Assembly: GCF_037126465.1 (NCBI RefSeq)
Contig: NC_088202.1
Coordinates: forward strand, 116,620,623-116,684,622
Origin: Ornithodoros turicata
Taxonomy: Eukaryota; Arthropoda; Arachnida; Ixodida; Argasidae
Length of the DNA stretch: 64,000 nucleotides
Reading direction: 5' to 3'
The notes under the pieces: model-generated
The model's input: only the letters and a program-made list of their open reading frames with translations
Databases searched by the model: none
Told to the model about the DNA's origin: nothing
Part shown: positions 35,327 through 47,027 of the stretch, one piece after another
Layout: the number at the start of each line of letters is the position of its first letter
Position numbering within the stretch: position 1 is the first letter of the stretch
Made by a program: the position numbers and the translations under genes

Positions 35327-35616
35327 ACCAGCGCATGACCGAATGGGCTAAGGCGTCCCTCTCGTTGGTGGTAGCCAAGGTCGTGCTGAAGGCTGGGAGG
35401 TGGTGGGTTCGAATCTTACCACCGACTGTGCTATCTGAGGTTTTCCCTGGGTTTTCCGAAGACTTTCCAGACGAATGTCGGCACAGTTCCTCCTGAAGTC
35501 GGCCCAGGACGCATACTAACCCCCCCTGTCCCCACTCCATCTTGCTGTTCTCTCTCCATCTGTCCACCTCTGTACGCCGCTCATAGCCACAGTTGCTTCG
35601 AGGCACTAACACGTAA
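35327..35616 (+). mobile_element. tRNA-derived SINE (type C) with 13-bp TSD
   Basis: The element is bounded by TAATTTATTAACG at 35314-35326 and 35617-35629, a perfect 13-bp duplication, as made by LINE-driven insertion. The head has A-box-like GGGCTAAGGCG and B-box GGTTCGAAT with a long variable region, as in Leu/Ser tRNAs. The body has GAGGTTTTCCCTGGGTTTTC, GTCGGCACAGTTCC and GGCCCAGGACGCATACTAA, then a C/T-rich part and GCCACAGTTGCTTCG. Head and body match 55741-56031. Confidence 0.88.
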
Positions 35617-35659
35617 TAATTTATTAACGTGTAGTTAATCGTATATTAACTGTTTAACT

Positions 35660-36310
35660 AGACGATTTCGGACAAAAACGATATAGCCGAACGGGAGACA
35701 ATCCTCGTTGAAAGCCATTCTAAGTATTTGAAAACTTTGAAACGAGCACGTGCGTTGTAACATCCATCACCGAATATTGCTATACAGGTGAGCCGAAACC
35801 AAAACCGCGCTCCCCAGGAGCGTACGACCTCCATCGTCGTCGAGTTATCCGGGCAGCAAAGCGGCAATCTCATGTATTTTGAGAAGATTTGCACGTAAGG
35901 TGTCTCAGCTCATTTATGTGGGAACAAGCTGCGCGTGCTGCAGGGTAGGACGCCGCAAAGCGGTTGATCTGTCCAGCAGATGAGCACCTACTCCAATCAT
36001 CACGATCGCTCCAAACCACGTGACCCACTGACGTGGAATGAACGCAGCCCTCCCTTCGCTTTTGATGCTCGCGGTTTTGGTTTTGGCTCATTTGCATAGC
36101 AAAATTTGACTATCGATATTTCAACGCTCGTGCTCGTTTCGTTTTTTTTTTCTTTTTAAACAGAAATGCTTTCAACGAGGACTGTCTCTCATTGTACTAT
36201 CTCGCTATCTCAATAGTTGTTGAGTGAGTTTTATGTAATTAGTCATGCAGTAGTTACATACTCTATTCAAGGGAACGTCACCCTGGTCGTATATGCGTAA
36301 ATAATAATAA
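35660..36310. mobile_element. Composite foldback repeat D, copy 2
   Basis: The left arm (about 35690-35810) has CAATCCTCGTTGAAAGCCATT and GAGCCGAAACCAAAACCGCG. The right arm (36068-36190) carries both inverted. A tail at 36228-36296 (TATGTAATTAGTCATG, TTCAAGGGAACGTC) follows, as in copies 1 and 3. Confidence 0.7.
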
Positions 36311-37225
36311 AAAAACCTGAATATACAGTGTGTCTCACCTAACGTAAAAATTGTATTAAAAATTTGCTTGTCTGAACATTATGGGGTCAGCGCTATTTAT
36401 CTAGGGGGAGATTTTGCCATGACTTCTGAGCATTTTTATGAAATTCGTGAGAAATGTTTTCCCAATTGTACTCCGAAATTTCGCAAGTCAACCTCACGTT
36501 TTTCTAACAGAAACGGAAAGCGCATGCCGGACTTAACTCATTGTATTGCAAAATACATTCACTACTAAAATGGTAATAGGAGGAAAAGAATGCATACAGC
36601 AGATTACACCGGAAGGGCAACCGAAAGTGGACAACCGGAAGTCGGGTTTTCGCCTTGTTGAGGTACCAATGTGTGTTGTGCTGGACACTAAGGTGACGTG
36701 AGTAAAAAGATAAATCAGATGGGGACAACAATGATGGGATACGTAACAAATAAACTGCTTAATAATTGATATGCTATGGGTACGGATATATACCAAAGGT
36801 GCGATAGTTGTGGCGGATACTCCGCTCCAGGACAGAATGTTTCACAAACGGTTGCAAAAAAAAAATAAAATAGAAAAGAAAAACAATCAGCATTCAGCAA
36901 AGGCTAAAATTCGCGACGTCACTACGCGCATTTGCGGCGTATGCTGTTGAACCCATGTGGTGGTGGTCGCGGTAATGGTGACAGCTTGCCGTTGTTTGCT
37001 TAACAGCTGTGGGCATCGTCACGACTGTAGCTGAAGATGATGACGATATTTGTAGAGCATCTTATTTACTATAGACACCAATATCCATAACTATGAAATC
37101 TCAAATCTCAATTACGCAGTAGAAGTTGTCGCAGCAAACATTTTCTCCAGAGGCAATCTAAACTTAAGTTTTGTGTCCTTTACAATTCCCACTTCCAGAA
37201 AGAAAAGAACGATAAAGCAAGAAAC
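36311..37225. other. Unassigned interval with repeat pieces
   Basis: CAGTGTGTCTCACCTAACGT at 36327 looks like a transposon end without a visible partner. 36955-37045 repeats sequence from 13655-13760 (GCTGTGGGCATCGTCACGAC, GACTGTAGCTG). No gene. Confidence 0.35.
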
Positions 37226-37300
37226 ATATATATACATATATATATTTATATATATACATGTTCTGTTGAAGGCAGCGCTGACTGCCGAAACGTCGACCCC
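37226..37300 (+). ncRNA. Degenerate hammerhead-ribozyme-like motif of a Penelope-like element
   Basis: After an AT-dinucleotide tract (37227-37257) comes CTGTTGA, a stem AGGCAG/CTGCC with a 6-base loop, then GAAAC and GTC (37263-37294). This is the order of the minimal hammerhead found in Penelope-like elements (CUGANGA, stem II, GAAAC, GUC). One core base differs: T instead of A at the fourth position of CUGANGA, and stem I does not pair, so self-cleavage is doubtful. Confidence 0.55.
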
Positions 37301-37694
37301 TAACTGTAAATCTATTCCTAGCGCCCCCTTAATTATTAATGTAATAAAAGTAGCAAGTGTTTTTAACCCTTATACGGCCTCCCAAGTCTCTTCATTACTT
37401 GTAGTCTATTTGTTTTCGCGTCCATCTGTACTCAGTTATACATTTATATATATACAGATATATATTTAACAGAGTCAGTCCTCTTGAGTAACCGGCGTCA
37501 ACAGCAATCTAATATGAGTCACTTGTTGTGAGTTCGGTTCTATTCGGTTCCAGCGCTTATAAGTCGCATTACTGTTCAAGGAGTGTAAACTAGTTCTACT
37601 TTCCTCCTACAGCGGTGCCTCCCGATATGTACTTTATACTCAACGCCCCCTCATATATCACGCTATATATTACACATTCAAAATAGACCGTTTT

Positions 37695-37886
37695 ATGGGA
37701 ATGCATACAGACGTTACCATTGAAATAACTCATAATAAGACGTGTGAAGTTTTCCCCAGCACCCTATCACGGAAGTCCCCATCCGACACATGCCATTACC
37801 ACGAATGCGACCCGACTATACGAGATGGCATCCCACAGGCGTACGTCATAACGAGGAACAACACCGACGCCATAATACATACATAG
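37695..37886 (+). pseudogene. Penelope-like reverse transcriptase C-terminal fragment
   Basis: The frame contains HYHECDPTIRDGIPQAYVITR, which fits the Penelope-type block H-Y-x-S-C-H-P-x-H-T-x-x-x-I-P-x-x-Q-x-x-R-x-R-R with substitutions. It ends at a stop soon after. It sits about 400 bases after the hammerhead-like motif on the same strand. The catalytic core is missing, so both are parts of one internally deleted element or of two close copies. Confidence 0.5.
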
Positions 37887-39169
37887 ACGCACTCACTTCG
37901 TTGCAATCTTAATAACCTGCAGATTGCACGAAGTATGTACACGCCGGCGGCGAGCCCACCACCAGTGGGTAGAGAGACGAAAGCGGGGGACTTCCTTTCA
38001 TTACCAGGAGAAACTCGTCATTGACCCTATCGCAACCCCCGACTCCCCGAGTACACGCCGTTGGCTGGGTTTTTTTTCTCTTCTTCGCGAGCTCATAAGG
38101 GAGGGTGAATCGCCGGCCATCACGGTGCTCTATCTCTCGAGAAACAACCACGGACGTAAGTTGCGAGGGGTGTTATTACTAATGTATATGGGGCTAAGGA
38201 TAAGGGCCAGGGCGAGGTTCACGGGAGATAAAGGCGGGGAGAGGAAATCGAATTAATGTCTTTGCTCGGTCGTCCCTGATAAGGCGGAACACGGACCTTT
38301 TAATTCTTAATCCGAGCGTCGAGAGTACGGGAGTGCTTCCGCTGTTTCCGTTTAAGTCCTCCGCTTACAGGAAGGTATTAGGTAGATACGAAAGGGACCG
38401 CATACATTATGGACAAAGTGAAATCTCTGACGGCTGAGGATAGCCCGGTTCTTACTCTGTTTTCAGGTTTTAAGATCTAAGGTTCATAATGAAAGCATCG
38501 AACGATACGCATTCAACCGGCATTGGCCTTGTAGAATTCCAGATGATTCCTAAAACTTCTTCCGGTGTATACACAACTTGTTTGACTACTATTGTTTAAA
38601 GTGTGTGAGACACAAATACTATATCGTAAAGCCCCGATATATGTATTAATGCGCAATGTTGTTGGCTTTTATGGGATGCCTAGTGCCTCTTCACGCCTTC
38701 TTAATTCAAGGTCTATGGCCCTTCGGCCGGTGAACCATAAGGTATAATCCCGCACGAAATGGTAATGTCTATAGTTAACAGTAGTTGACTGAAGCAGACT
38801 AATTGTGCTTAACTTCAATACTCTGCTCGAGTTACTGTATCTGTAATGCTTTGGGTGGTAGCTGCGTATCTTTTAAATACTTCCAAAAGTCAGTATTAGC
38901 TAAACTTTCAAAGTTACTTTTCGGAAGTAGCTTATACCCATTTCTTGCGTTACCTCTTAGATACTCCCTTTCATTAATTATTTTTCGGGAAATAGGGAGG
39001 TCACGAAAAAGTTATGTGTGTTCTGCGCTGTGCAACTTATGTATACATTCCATCTGAAATACCTCCGGGATACTCCTGTCCTTCTGTGGAAAAGGGCGTA
39101 GCCTGCAGGTGCGGGCGGTGCCTCAGGTTCAGTGGATGCGCGGGACAATGTGTTGACTTTCTTCTTTTT
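37887..39169. other. Unassigned interval
   Basis: The frame 37924-38256 (110 codons) has no recognised domain. Around 38815-38960 AACTT/AAGTTAC motifs suggest an old TAACT-type MITE, too decayed to bound. Confidence 0.3.
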
Positions 39170-39225
39170 GTAAATTTCGCAGTGTTAGCGACGCTAAGCA
39201 ACTCTGGCTATGAGCGGCGTACAAC
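39170..39225 (-). mobile_element. SINE type C, 3' fragment
   Basis: On the minus strand GTACGCCGCTCATAGCC, AGTTGCTTAGCG and CTAACAC match the end of the type C body (GTACGCCGCTCATAGCCACAGTTGCTTCG). Only this end is present. Confidence 0.6.
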
Positions 39226-39439
39226 TATAGCTCACAATAAACGTATCCTACGAGGATCCACGGAAGAGCAAGAGTATCCAGATGTGTATCCTTTTCTATC
39301 TCCGCTTTGTTTGTATCTGTTTGACGATGAATTTCACGGTTTGTCGTGTCACAATTTAATCTCGAATGGGCTTTACGAGAGTAATGCAGTATCAACTTGT
39401 GCCTATCTTCAAACTTGAAGGAACACATTGAAGAAGAAG

Positions 39440-40215
39440 TGTACAAGCGAGCTGATGGGCATTCCGTGGAGGCAACATTTCCGTGAGTTAGAGGAACGAA
39501 GAAAATACAGAAGACAGACACTAACACTACGAGACTCAACCAAGCAATGAGGGTTCATTTAACGAACGTAAAAGGTGAACATAGAGGATACGGAGAGAAC
39601 GCTTACTTTTTTATAATAACGACATATAATAATGATTGGGAGTTTACGTCGCGAGACAACTCAATCTTGGACATATGAGGTTTTTTTTAAAATAAATATG
39701 AAAGGCCACGATCGTCTTAGTGAACATGACAGTCATGCAAAAAATTATTCCCCTTCTTACGAATTGGCCAACCATGTGACGACTTGTGTGCTCCTGTTTT
39801 AAACACACTTTCTCACACTTGACACTTCCCACCAGACATGTAACGCTTCCTCCGTATAGTCTCCGTAATCCAAGGATACTTGTAGGATCGTCGGCCATAG
39901 AAATTAGGCCAAATCCCATCAGTCAGCCCTCCATTGTAATTCCCACTTGCTTGGTGGAACGCCCACTTAACGCTCCGATGAACACACTGCGACTGCAATT
40001 TATCTGGTGTGTGTGTGTGTGTCTGTGTCTGTGTGTTTTAATAGCAAGCCGATCCCTGTCTGGCTGACCTTCATACCCCCTCACCCACCTAAGTATTCTA
40101 CCCTTCCGCTCTATGTTCACCTTTTTCGTGTGTGAGCTCCATCGCGGGTTTGAGTCTCGTCGCGTTAGTGTCTGTCTTCTGTATTTTCTTCGTTCTTCAA
40201 AATCAAGGGAATGTT
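39440..40215. repeat. Inverted pair of ~110-bp segments
   Basis: The left segment (39485-39595) contains ACGAAGAAAATACAGAAGACA and CACTAAC...GAGACTCAA. The right segment (40108-40205) carries these inverted (TGTCTTCTGTATTTTCTTCG, TTGAGTCTCG). Translated outward both read VSVFCIFFV, which is a product of the shared DNA, not evidence of a gene. A TTACGTCGCGAGACAACTC block at 39645 resembles the SINE type B tail. A GT repeat lies at 40006-40040. Confidence 0.5.
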
Positions 40216-40837
40216 ACCATCATCTTCAAACTTGTCTTGTGTCAACCATATCACACGCGCGTCACATCGTTCACGAGAGCTCTGCAAGGCGCAAATGCAC
40301 CATGCAGGAGCAATGGCATTTTTCATCGATACTCTCTTTCTGGTATATTGAGAACACTGTTTATCGAGGTATTCATATTCTAGCTGTGACCCAGTGCAAA
40401 CAGCTTTATTGCCGTAATCAACATAAATCGCCCACGTACGAGCGCACAGAGGTGGTTCCGGAACCCACCATCTGCGATTTACGAACTAAGAAAGAAATGT
40501 TTTTTTGCGGGACTCCCAGCTTAGCCAATATTTATGGCTGCCATCTCTCTGTCGTAGTATATCACCCGCATTGAAAAACGAAACGGAAAAGGGGAGTTGA
40601 GAAAGAAGAATACGGGCGCAATAAAAGAAGAACGTTTTGCTAGTGGCTTTTACCGTCGGCAAATGTGCCAGTTATTGGATGGCATCGGATCAACATGACC
40701 CTGCGTTACTAAACTGGCTGAAAAGCGTTACTTTTGAAGATTACCGGAATAGTCCAATTTTTCGAATGCCGAATATAATTGTGTATTATGTAATCGAGAT
40801 TCGAATCGTCAATCGTACCCATGTTTTGTTTTTTGCC
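40216..40837. other. Unassigned interval
   Basis: 40755-40815 has ATTCGAATCG and GAATATAATTGTGTATT motifs like the MITE at 19871, without boundaries. No gene. Confidence 0.3.
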
Positions 40838-41090
40838 GCCCTCGTTGGCTCAGTCGGTAGCGTGTCCGCCCGCTGATCCCAAGATCGCGTGTTCGAACCC
40901 GGCCGAGGACGGTGGCAACTTGGTGGAAGGGTACAAGTTGCTCAGACACGTAGTCTTCCGCGAGGGACGTTAAACGTGGTGTGCCGTGTGTCAATATTTC
41001 CGCGCACGTTAACAAACCCTGGGGAAAATTAATCCACAGACGCGACAACTGTGGTGCCAATCATTATCACAGTTGTCTAACGACGTAAAG
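40838..41090 (+). mobile_element. tRNA-derived SINE (type B), copy 1
   Basis: The head GCCCTCGTTGGCTCAGTCGG contains an A box, followed by B box GTGTTCGAACCC. The body has GGTACAAGTTGCTCAGACAC, GTCTTCCGCGAGGGACG and CGCACGTTAAC, ending ACAGTTGTCTAACGACGTAAA. The body is shared with 54745-54985. Confidence 0.78.
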
Positions 41091-41980
41091 GCCCGGATTA
41101 TTATAAATACCCATATTTCTTCCAAACCGTAATTCATCAGAACGTGACACACATAATGGCAGAAGCGGCAGAAGAGAGGACGTAGACAAAGTAAACTATT
41201 TCGTATTCTGATCTCTATGTTTATATCGTGTATACCTGGTATACATGAGTTTATGTCCCTGCATATGTATGCGCTTCGGTTATGCATATATTCGCGTCGT
41301 ATTTGCTCCCGTATTAAAACGTACGGCCCAAACAGCCCTCTGTACACTCGATTCATTGAACGGAAATATCACCCCCAAGTCACTGCCACAGACACCCTGA
41401 TCCGTCTCCGGCCCTTCCGCTACTACAGAACAATCTTCAATCAGAATATGACGTACAAGAGGAAGTCCCAACAGGACATAGGCGGGCGTGACGTCCGAAC
41501 CAAACGGGAGGGCGCGCCCACCGACGACAACCGTGGGGATGTTCAGCTATTAATGCACTACTGAAGCACTCAATCTGAATCATTTCCAAGATTTCCTGAA
41601 TTATTTTCTCCACGTAAGCAGCACGGAAACTGGACATCGGAAAACGCTTCGTAATGCCGCGTGCCAACTTCCGAGCATCATGCTACCAAACCGGCAGAAG
41701 AAACGTTCAGGAACTTTACGATTATCACTTATTTTCGTCAAGCAAATGAGGAAAGCTGCTACAGGTTTCTTTTTTTCTACGCTCTGCTGGATATCAGCAT
41801 TTAAATTAGTGTGCTAGATACACGTTTTCTTGGTATTGTTCAGCATTACTGTGCAATTATACTTTGATAGCAGCCGGAGTATTTCCTGTAATACACTTCC
41901 CCGATTAAAAAAACAAAAATGATTGACTCGGAACCGTTAACTAATTCAGAAGAGCGAATCTTTGAGCGTGTTGTTTGAGC
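41091..41980. other. Unassigned interval
   Basis: The frame 41217-41564 (115 codons) and opposing minus frames show no domain. No repeats recognised. Confidence 0.3.
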
Positions 41981-42097
41981 ATGATAAAACGGGTTAAAAG
42001 CGCTAAAACGACAAGAACAAAGAGTGAGACAAACAAGACGCTTGTTTGTCTCACTCTTTGTCCTTGTCCTTTTAGCGTTTTGAACCCGTTTTATCGT
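41981..42097. repeat. Palindrome, 57-bp arms, 3-bp centre
   Basis: ATGATAAAACGGGTT ... GTGAGACAAACAAG is followed after ACG by CTTGTTTGTCTCAC ... AACCCGTTTTATCGT. By eye 52 of 57 positions pair. The inner 17 bases are perfect. It would extrude as one long hairpin. Confidence 0.9.
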
Positions 42098-43110
42098 GAA
42101 CTAACTCCCAAGAATCCACACCAAAATGTAAAACCGGCTTCACCTGATGCACCTAGGCGTTAGGTGAAGGCTACCATTGCCCTGCCCATAGGCGCCATGT
42201 ATTCCGAACACTATTTCGCGTATAACTCTATTTCAGTTCAAGTACTTGCAATGTTTTCTGGGTTTTATCAAATGGACTATAAAATACACGAGTTCGCCAA
42301 ATTAGAATGAAACATGCAGGTATGAATGTAGAAACGTGTAACTTTTCATAACAAGACTTCTATATGCGTGCTATTGGAATCCCATAGAACATTTTGATAC
42401 CTCAAACCACTGGCAAGTTATAGCGTTGCAGAGTGATCGAAATTGATCGCGCGGAGCCTACTCGAAGCGAAATTTGGGCAAGTGGGCCGACGCAAGGAAC
42501 AGTTTTCGAAAACATCCCACCCATATATTGAAAAGCAAATAGACCGTATTCGTAAAATCATAATAACAAAAATAATAAATAAATCAGTATCTTATCCGCT
42601 CTCATAAAATTCCATTCCGCTGTACTACCCGAGCAGACGTGAGAAATGCTGACCAGTTAAAAATGTCTAGGTCCTAACTATACCTCCTAAACATTGGCAC
42701 GTTGATTTAGTTTCGCCAGACTTTCGTTGTTCTGCTCACAGGTATTCTTCCGGAGCGCCGCGCCCCGTAGATGTGTAGGTTCCCTACGCACGCCAAGGGC
42801 TCATTTCTCTCCTTGGCCCCATCTTTCCAGAAAAACGTACGATAGCAAAATGTATTCAGGTACGAAGCTACGCGTGGCATTGTTTTAATCTGACGTCTCC
42901 CTTGCATCCAATTTACGGGTGGGGCCACAAAAATAATTCAAAAATATCGCACGTCATTTTGCTCTCCGCTCATGTTTTATTCATGTGGCTACGCGAGTTC
43001 ATAGAATAGAAAGAGAAGAACAAAAGACAAAAGAGGGGGAAGGGGAAGGAAGTCTGTTGTCAGAGCACGATATTCGTCGCTCGAAAAGGCACGGTGTGCC
43101 GTGTACGCTT
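42098..43110. other. Unassigned interval
   Basis: No gene or repeat recognised. AT-rich sequence lies at 42530-42600. Confidence 0.3.
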
Positions 43111-43324
43111 TTGCATAGTGTCTTTTGTACTCGCACGGACGGGCATTAGCTTTGATATGATACTGTACGGGCTCACATAATAGACCGCACATCACCCAAA
43201 ATCTGAAGCGTAGCTTCATACTGGAATGCGTGGACTGATCCTGGACTCTGCGAAATGGTGACTTACGCCAACCAAAGCGATGGTCGCACGGTTTCGCGTC
43301 TAATATACATATTTCTTCTAACAA
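43111..43324 (-). pseudogene. Possible piggyBac-like transposase fragment
   Basis: A minus-strand frame contains KLRFRFWVMCGLLCEPVQYHI, reminiscent of the piggyBac block K-P-x-R-F-G-F-K-x-W-x-L-C-x-x-x-G-Y-x-x-x-x-x-I-Y. The catalytic Asp positions are not identifiable and the frame loses likeness on both sides. Tentative. Confidence 0.3.
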
Positions 43325-43384
43325 ACTTCACGATGTGTTCGCTCTTGTTCCGTCATAACGTCACGCTTCCTTTGACTCACTCTC

Positions 43385-43658
43385 ACCAGCTCCCGTGGCA
43401 TAGCGGTTAGGATGGTTGCTTTCCACGCCGAGACACGGGTTCGAATCCTGTCACCGGCTGTGCTGCCTGAGGTTTTCCCTGGGTTTTTCGAGGACTTTCC
43501 AGACGAATGTTGGCACAGTTCCCCCTAAAGTCGGCCCAGGACGCATACTAAGCTCCCTGTTCCCCACTCCTTCCCGCTGTCCTCTCCCCATCTGTCCACG
43601 TCTGTACGCCTCTCATCGCCACAGTTGCTTCGCGGCGCTAACACGAAATAAAAAAAAC
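43385..43658 (+). mobile_element. tRNA-derived SINE (type C body, different head), 10-bp TSD
   Basis: It is bounded by ACTCACTCTC at 43375-43384 and 43659-43668, a perfect duplication. The body (GAGGTTTTCCCTGGGTTTTT, GTTGGCACAGTTCC, GGCCCAGGACGCATACTAAG, CACAGTTGCTTCGCGGCGC, A tail) is type C. But the head, CTCCCGTGGCATAGCGGTTA with CACGGGTTCGAATCCTG, is Glu/Gly-like and short, unlike the long Leu/Ser-like heads at 35327 and 55741. Confidence 0.88.
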
Positions 43659-46552
43659 ACTCACTCTCCTTGATATATGTATTGGCATCATGGTGGAAGA
43701 CCTCAAGTGGTAAATCGTATCGCAACATGTATTTCGGCCTACCTGCTTCCTCTTTTTGTTCAGCTCGTTCCACCAAAGTGCGTACCTAACGCTGTGTGCA
43801 TTGCAATGTACCAATGTAAACGTAAACATGTGTGCGATTGTGTGCTCCCCTTCCGTGGGACAATTTTCCAGCGGCCATGAAAAGGGTCACGCCTTCATGC
43901 ATAAAACGAACCGATAGGTGGGAGGCAGAGGCGATAAATATTAAATGAGGGGCATTACGGGGCCTGGGAAAGCGATTGCATTACTGGGCCCGTAATTAGA
44001 TGAGTGTCGGCCTAAATAACCTACGGCGTACAAACGTGCATGTGGAGGGGTGCTACGGGTTAGTTACAGGCTTCACTTTATGTTATCATTTCAGACGCCA
44101 AGGGTTAACGAGGCAAGGCCGGAGACCTCTCAGAGGGCGCCAATATCGCCTTCTTTCGTACGACCTCGCCCAAAGTAAGCGATCATCTCAGAATCCTCAG
44201 TTCCACAGCGTAATGCTTACGAGTAGAGCAGCATGCATTAAACATTGGTAGAGGAGGTGCTGAAATGCGCACAAAGGCGGCGGGCGTTGAAGTTGCTTTG
44301 AGAGCTTCGACCTAAAGAAAATTAAGAAAGGTAGACAGTTTTGTTAACAATTCAGAGGGGCTCTCTCTCTACTGGTGGGGTCAGCAAGGATTTGGGCGTA
44401 GTTTTAGTTGAATTAGTCTTACTATATTAGCTGAATTAATTACTAACCAGTGAATTCGTTCATAAGTAAAAGTAAATTAGTTCCATACATTTTATTAATT
44501 TAACCCTGCACCAAACCCTAAAGCCAAAACGTAACATGACATTGCTTAAGTGTCCGCCACATAAACGATCGGAAAGGCATAAATTCTACATGAAAACGTC
44601 AGGTTATAATGACACGTGAGCAAGTGTTTTCCGCTACGACAACCGTCAGAAATACTATGGCAGCATTGTCCAATAGGAATCAGTCTTCTCTCTACAGCAA
44701 AGATCAGGCTACCGTTCGTGTCAAAGTAAATTGCTACTCAAAAAAGAAGAAGAAAAAACTACCTGACTGCAACGCGCAATGCGAATTCAAAGCCGAGTTT
44801 CATAAGCGCCACTATGCGCACCATTAAGACCTCCATACCGGGAATCGTTCCAGAGAATCCCCGCAAGTTCAAACTTGCTGACACCGGCACCATTTAAAAG
44901 GCAAAATCTCTTCCACAAAGCAGTCGTGTCGTACCCGCATACCAATCGAGTTTTCGAGCGGACGTGCCACCATTTATGAACACCGCGGACTGCGGTTAAT
45001 TTCTCGCCGCCCAAAAAACAATAACGCAAGAAGGACGAAGCATGCCAGAAAGAGCGCTCCGTGTTCACGTTACGAGAGAGAGAGTGTGTGTATGCGAAGA
45101 AGCAGCGCATAATTTGACTTTTCGAAGACACCGCGTGCACAGAATCCGTCGGCGGCGCTTGGGCTGTTTGTCCCTGACCGCCACAGTGCGCATAATGCCG
45201 TGGACGGTGGGTATATTTGTAGTCTTCTCCTCGCTTCTTCTGTGTTGTGTTTTGTACTGTGCTCTCATGCTGTGGAATCCTTTATGCGCCAGATTGAAGC
45301 TGGCGCCATACAGGAGAAAGCACTCGACTATAATTGAAAGCGCGTTCCTCTTGCTCCTGTTGTTCGCACTGAACCTTTCCCTCCTCCAAACCCCCAATGC
45401 TCCTATTTCGACAATGTGTGTGCTCTCATTTTCTTCCTTTTTTGTGTCCTAGTGATTCATAAGTCCGTGGTCAGATGGCGGAACGGATACGGTCACATGC
45501 ACATGTGCATAGCTGTGAGACCAGCACAGGTTGATGATGAGGTTGGCAGGTGTCACGGGGTGTCATTGGTGAGGTGTATAGTGGTTAAGCTAGTAAATGC
45601 CGTAGTAGGTACCGCGATGCGCGAGGGAGGAAGTGTGAGTGCAGGTTATCGCTATGATGAACGTTTCTGTGCTGCTGCTTTTTTCTTGCTTGACGACTAG
45701 TTTGTAAATGACCCGGGACCGGCGTCATAAATCACGAAAGCGTGGGCCACACGAAAACCCTACGGTGGAAAGCGTCAGCGTCGTAGGTGATACAAAAGTT
45801 CGTTGGTTATGCACGCGTTGTCCTGCGAGTGGCTCTGGGTCCTAGTTTCCTGGACCTAGTTTCCGCTTACTGCAAAGACCACTTCGTCTTGAGTCTTGAA
45901 TGGCATCGACTGTATCTATTCGAAAGCCACGTATTACATGTCGAAACAACACCATTCATTGTACTCGCAACATAGCTGAAGCAGAGCCAATGAAACACAT
46001 AAAGGACGAACAAAACACCTCACAGCACCCCGTAGCCCGATTTAAAAATGACATGAGTGCTGTTACTTTTCTGTCAATACCATTTTTTTTTCTACTCGAA
46101 ACGTGATGTGCTCGGAGATATGATATGCCACAACATTTGGTTTTCATGGTGGCTGGCACTACGATGCTGAACTAAATACAACGACGAAAATAAAATGACC
46201 TTGAATGAGATGGAGAATAATGTTTGAGAATAGCAACGCTTGCTCTCATTACTTGCACCTGGTGCGGTGCCTGCATTTTAGATAGCGCATTTTGGATAAT
46301 GCAGTATAACGTCGTGCGGCTATAAATAAGACCAGAAGCCGCTAAACTTTAACCATTATACTTTTTCGGCCAATCTAAGCACCTGCAACGCGAAACGAAA
46401 ATGGCGAACAGGCGCAGCAGCAGAGGTCTCAGTCCCTAGCCACGGAAAGTTTACGCTTTTGCAGGGCAGTTACTCTCAAATAGTAGCTCAAATTTCTACT
46501 TGCACTTCCTATAAAGTAGTTGCTCTGGCGTTAAATGTGCAGCTACCGTCAA
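43659..46552. other. Unassigned interval with one membrane-like ORF
   Basis: The plus frame 45042-45452 includes, from the Met at 45195, WTVGIFVVFSSLLLCCVLY and later FLLLLLFALNLSLL, two hydrophobic segments. No family is recognised, the opposite strand is also open, and no splice sites were defensible, so I do not call it a gene. No other feature was found. Confidence 0.3.
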
Positions 46553-46761
46553 CCTTAACAACAACACTGGAAAAAATTCGGGCTCATTTCCGAGCGCGAT
46601 AACAGCCACCCTTGGGGTACTGGGGGAATGTTAAGTGAACAAAATCATTGCGTTAAACTAGCAGAATAATTTTGTTCAGTTAAGATTTCCTCATGGCCCC
46701 AAGGGCTGCTGTAATCGCGCTCGGGAACGAGACCATATTTTTTCCAGCGTTACTATTAAGG
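46553..46761. repeat. Foldback element, ~93-bp arms
   Basis: CCTTAACAACAACACTGGAA at the left faces TTCCAGCGTTACTATTAAGG at the right. GAGCGCGAT, CCCTTGGGG and GAACAAAAT blocks also pair. About three quarters of positions match by eye, with a 23-base centre. Confidence 0.75.
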
Positions 46762-47027
46762 TTCACGTAAGCTGTACATGTCGTTACACTGGAGGGCGTG
46801 TTGATTATTTTCCGACATATTTTTGTGCAATATCAATCGCTATGACTCACGTATACCAGTGGGTGTACCCATGAATGTTAATAGGAATATCTGGTCCTTT
46901 GTGGTGAACTGCTGACTTTGGAAAGGTACTGAAGATAAGCTCCGAATATAATTGTTGGTAACATTTGCGTGAATTTGAAAAGCGGATATAGGAAAAGGAT
47001 GATCCCTCGACCTGTACGAAGCGAACC

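Noticed and set aside
39225..40383. Two ORFs with the same signal-peptide-like VSVFCIFFV
   Set aside because: Both come from one inverted DNA repeat read outward; not two genes.
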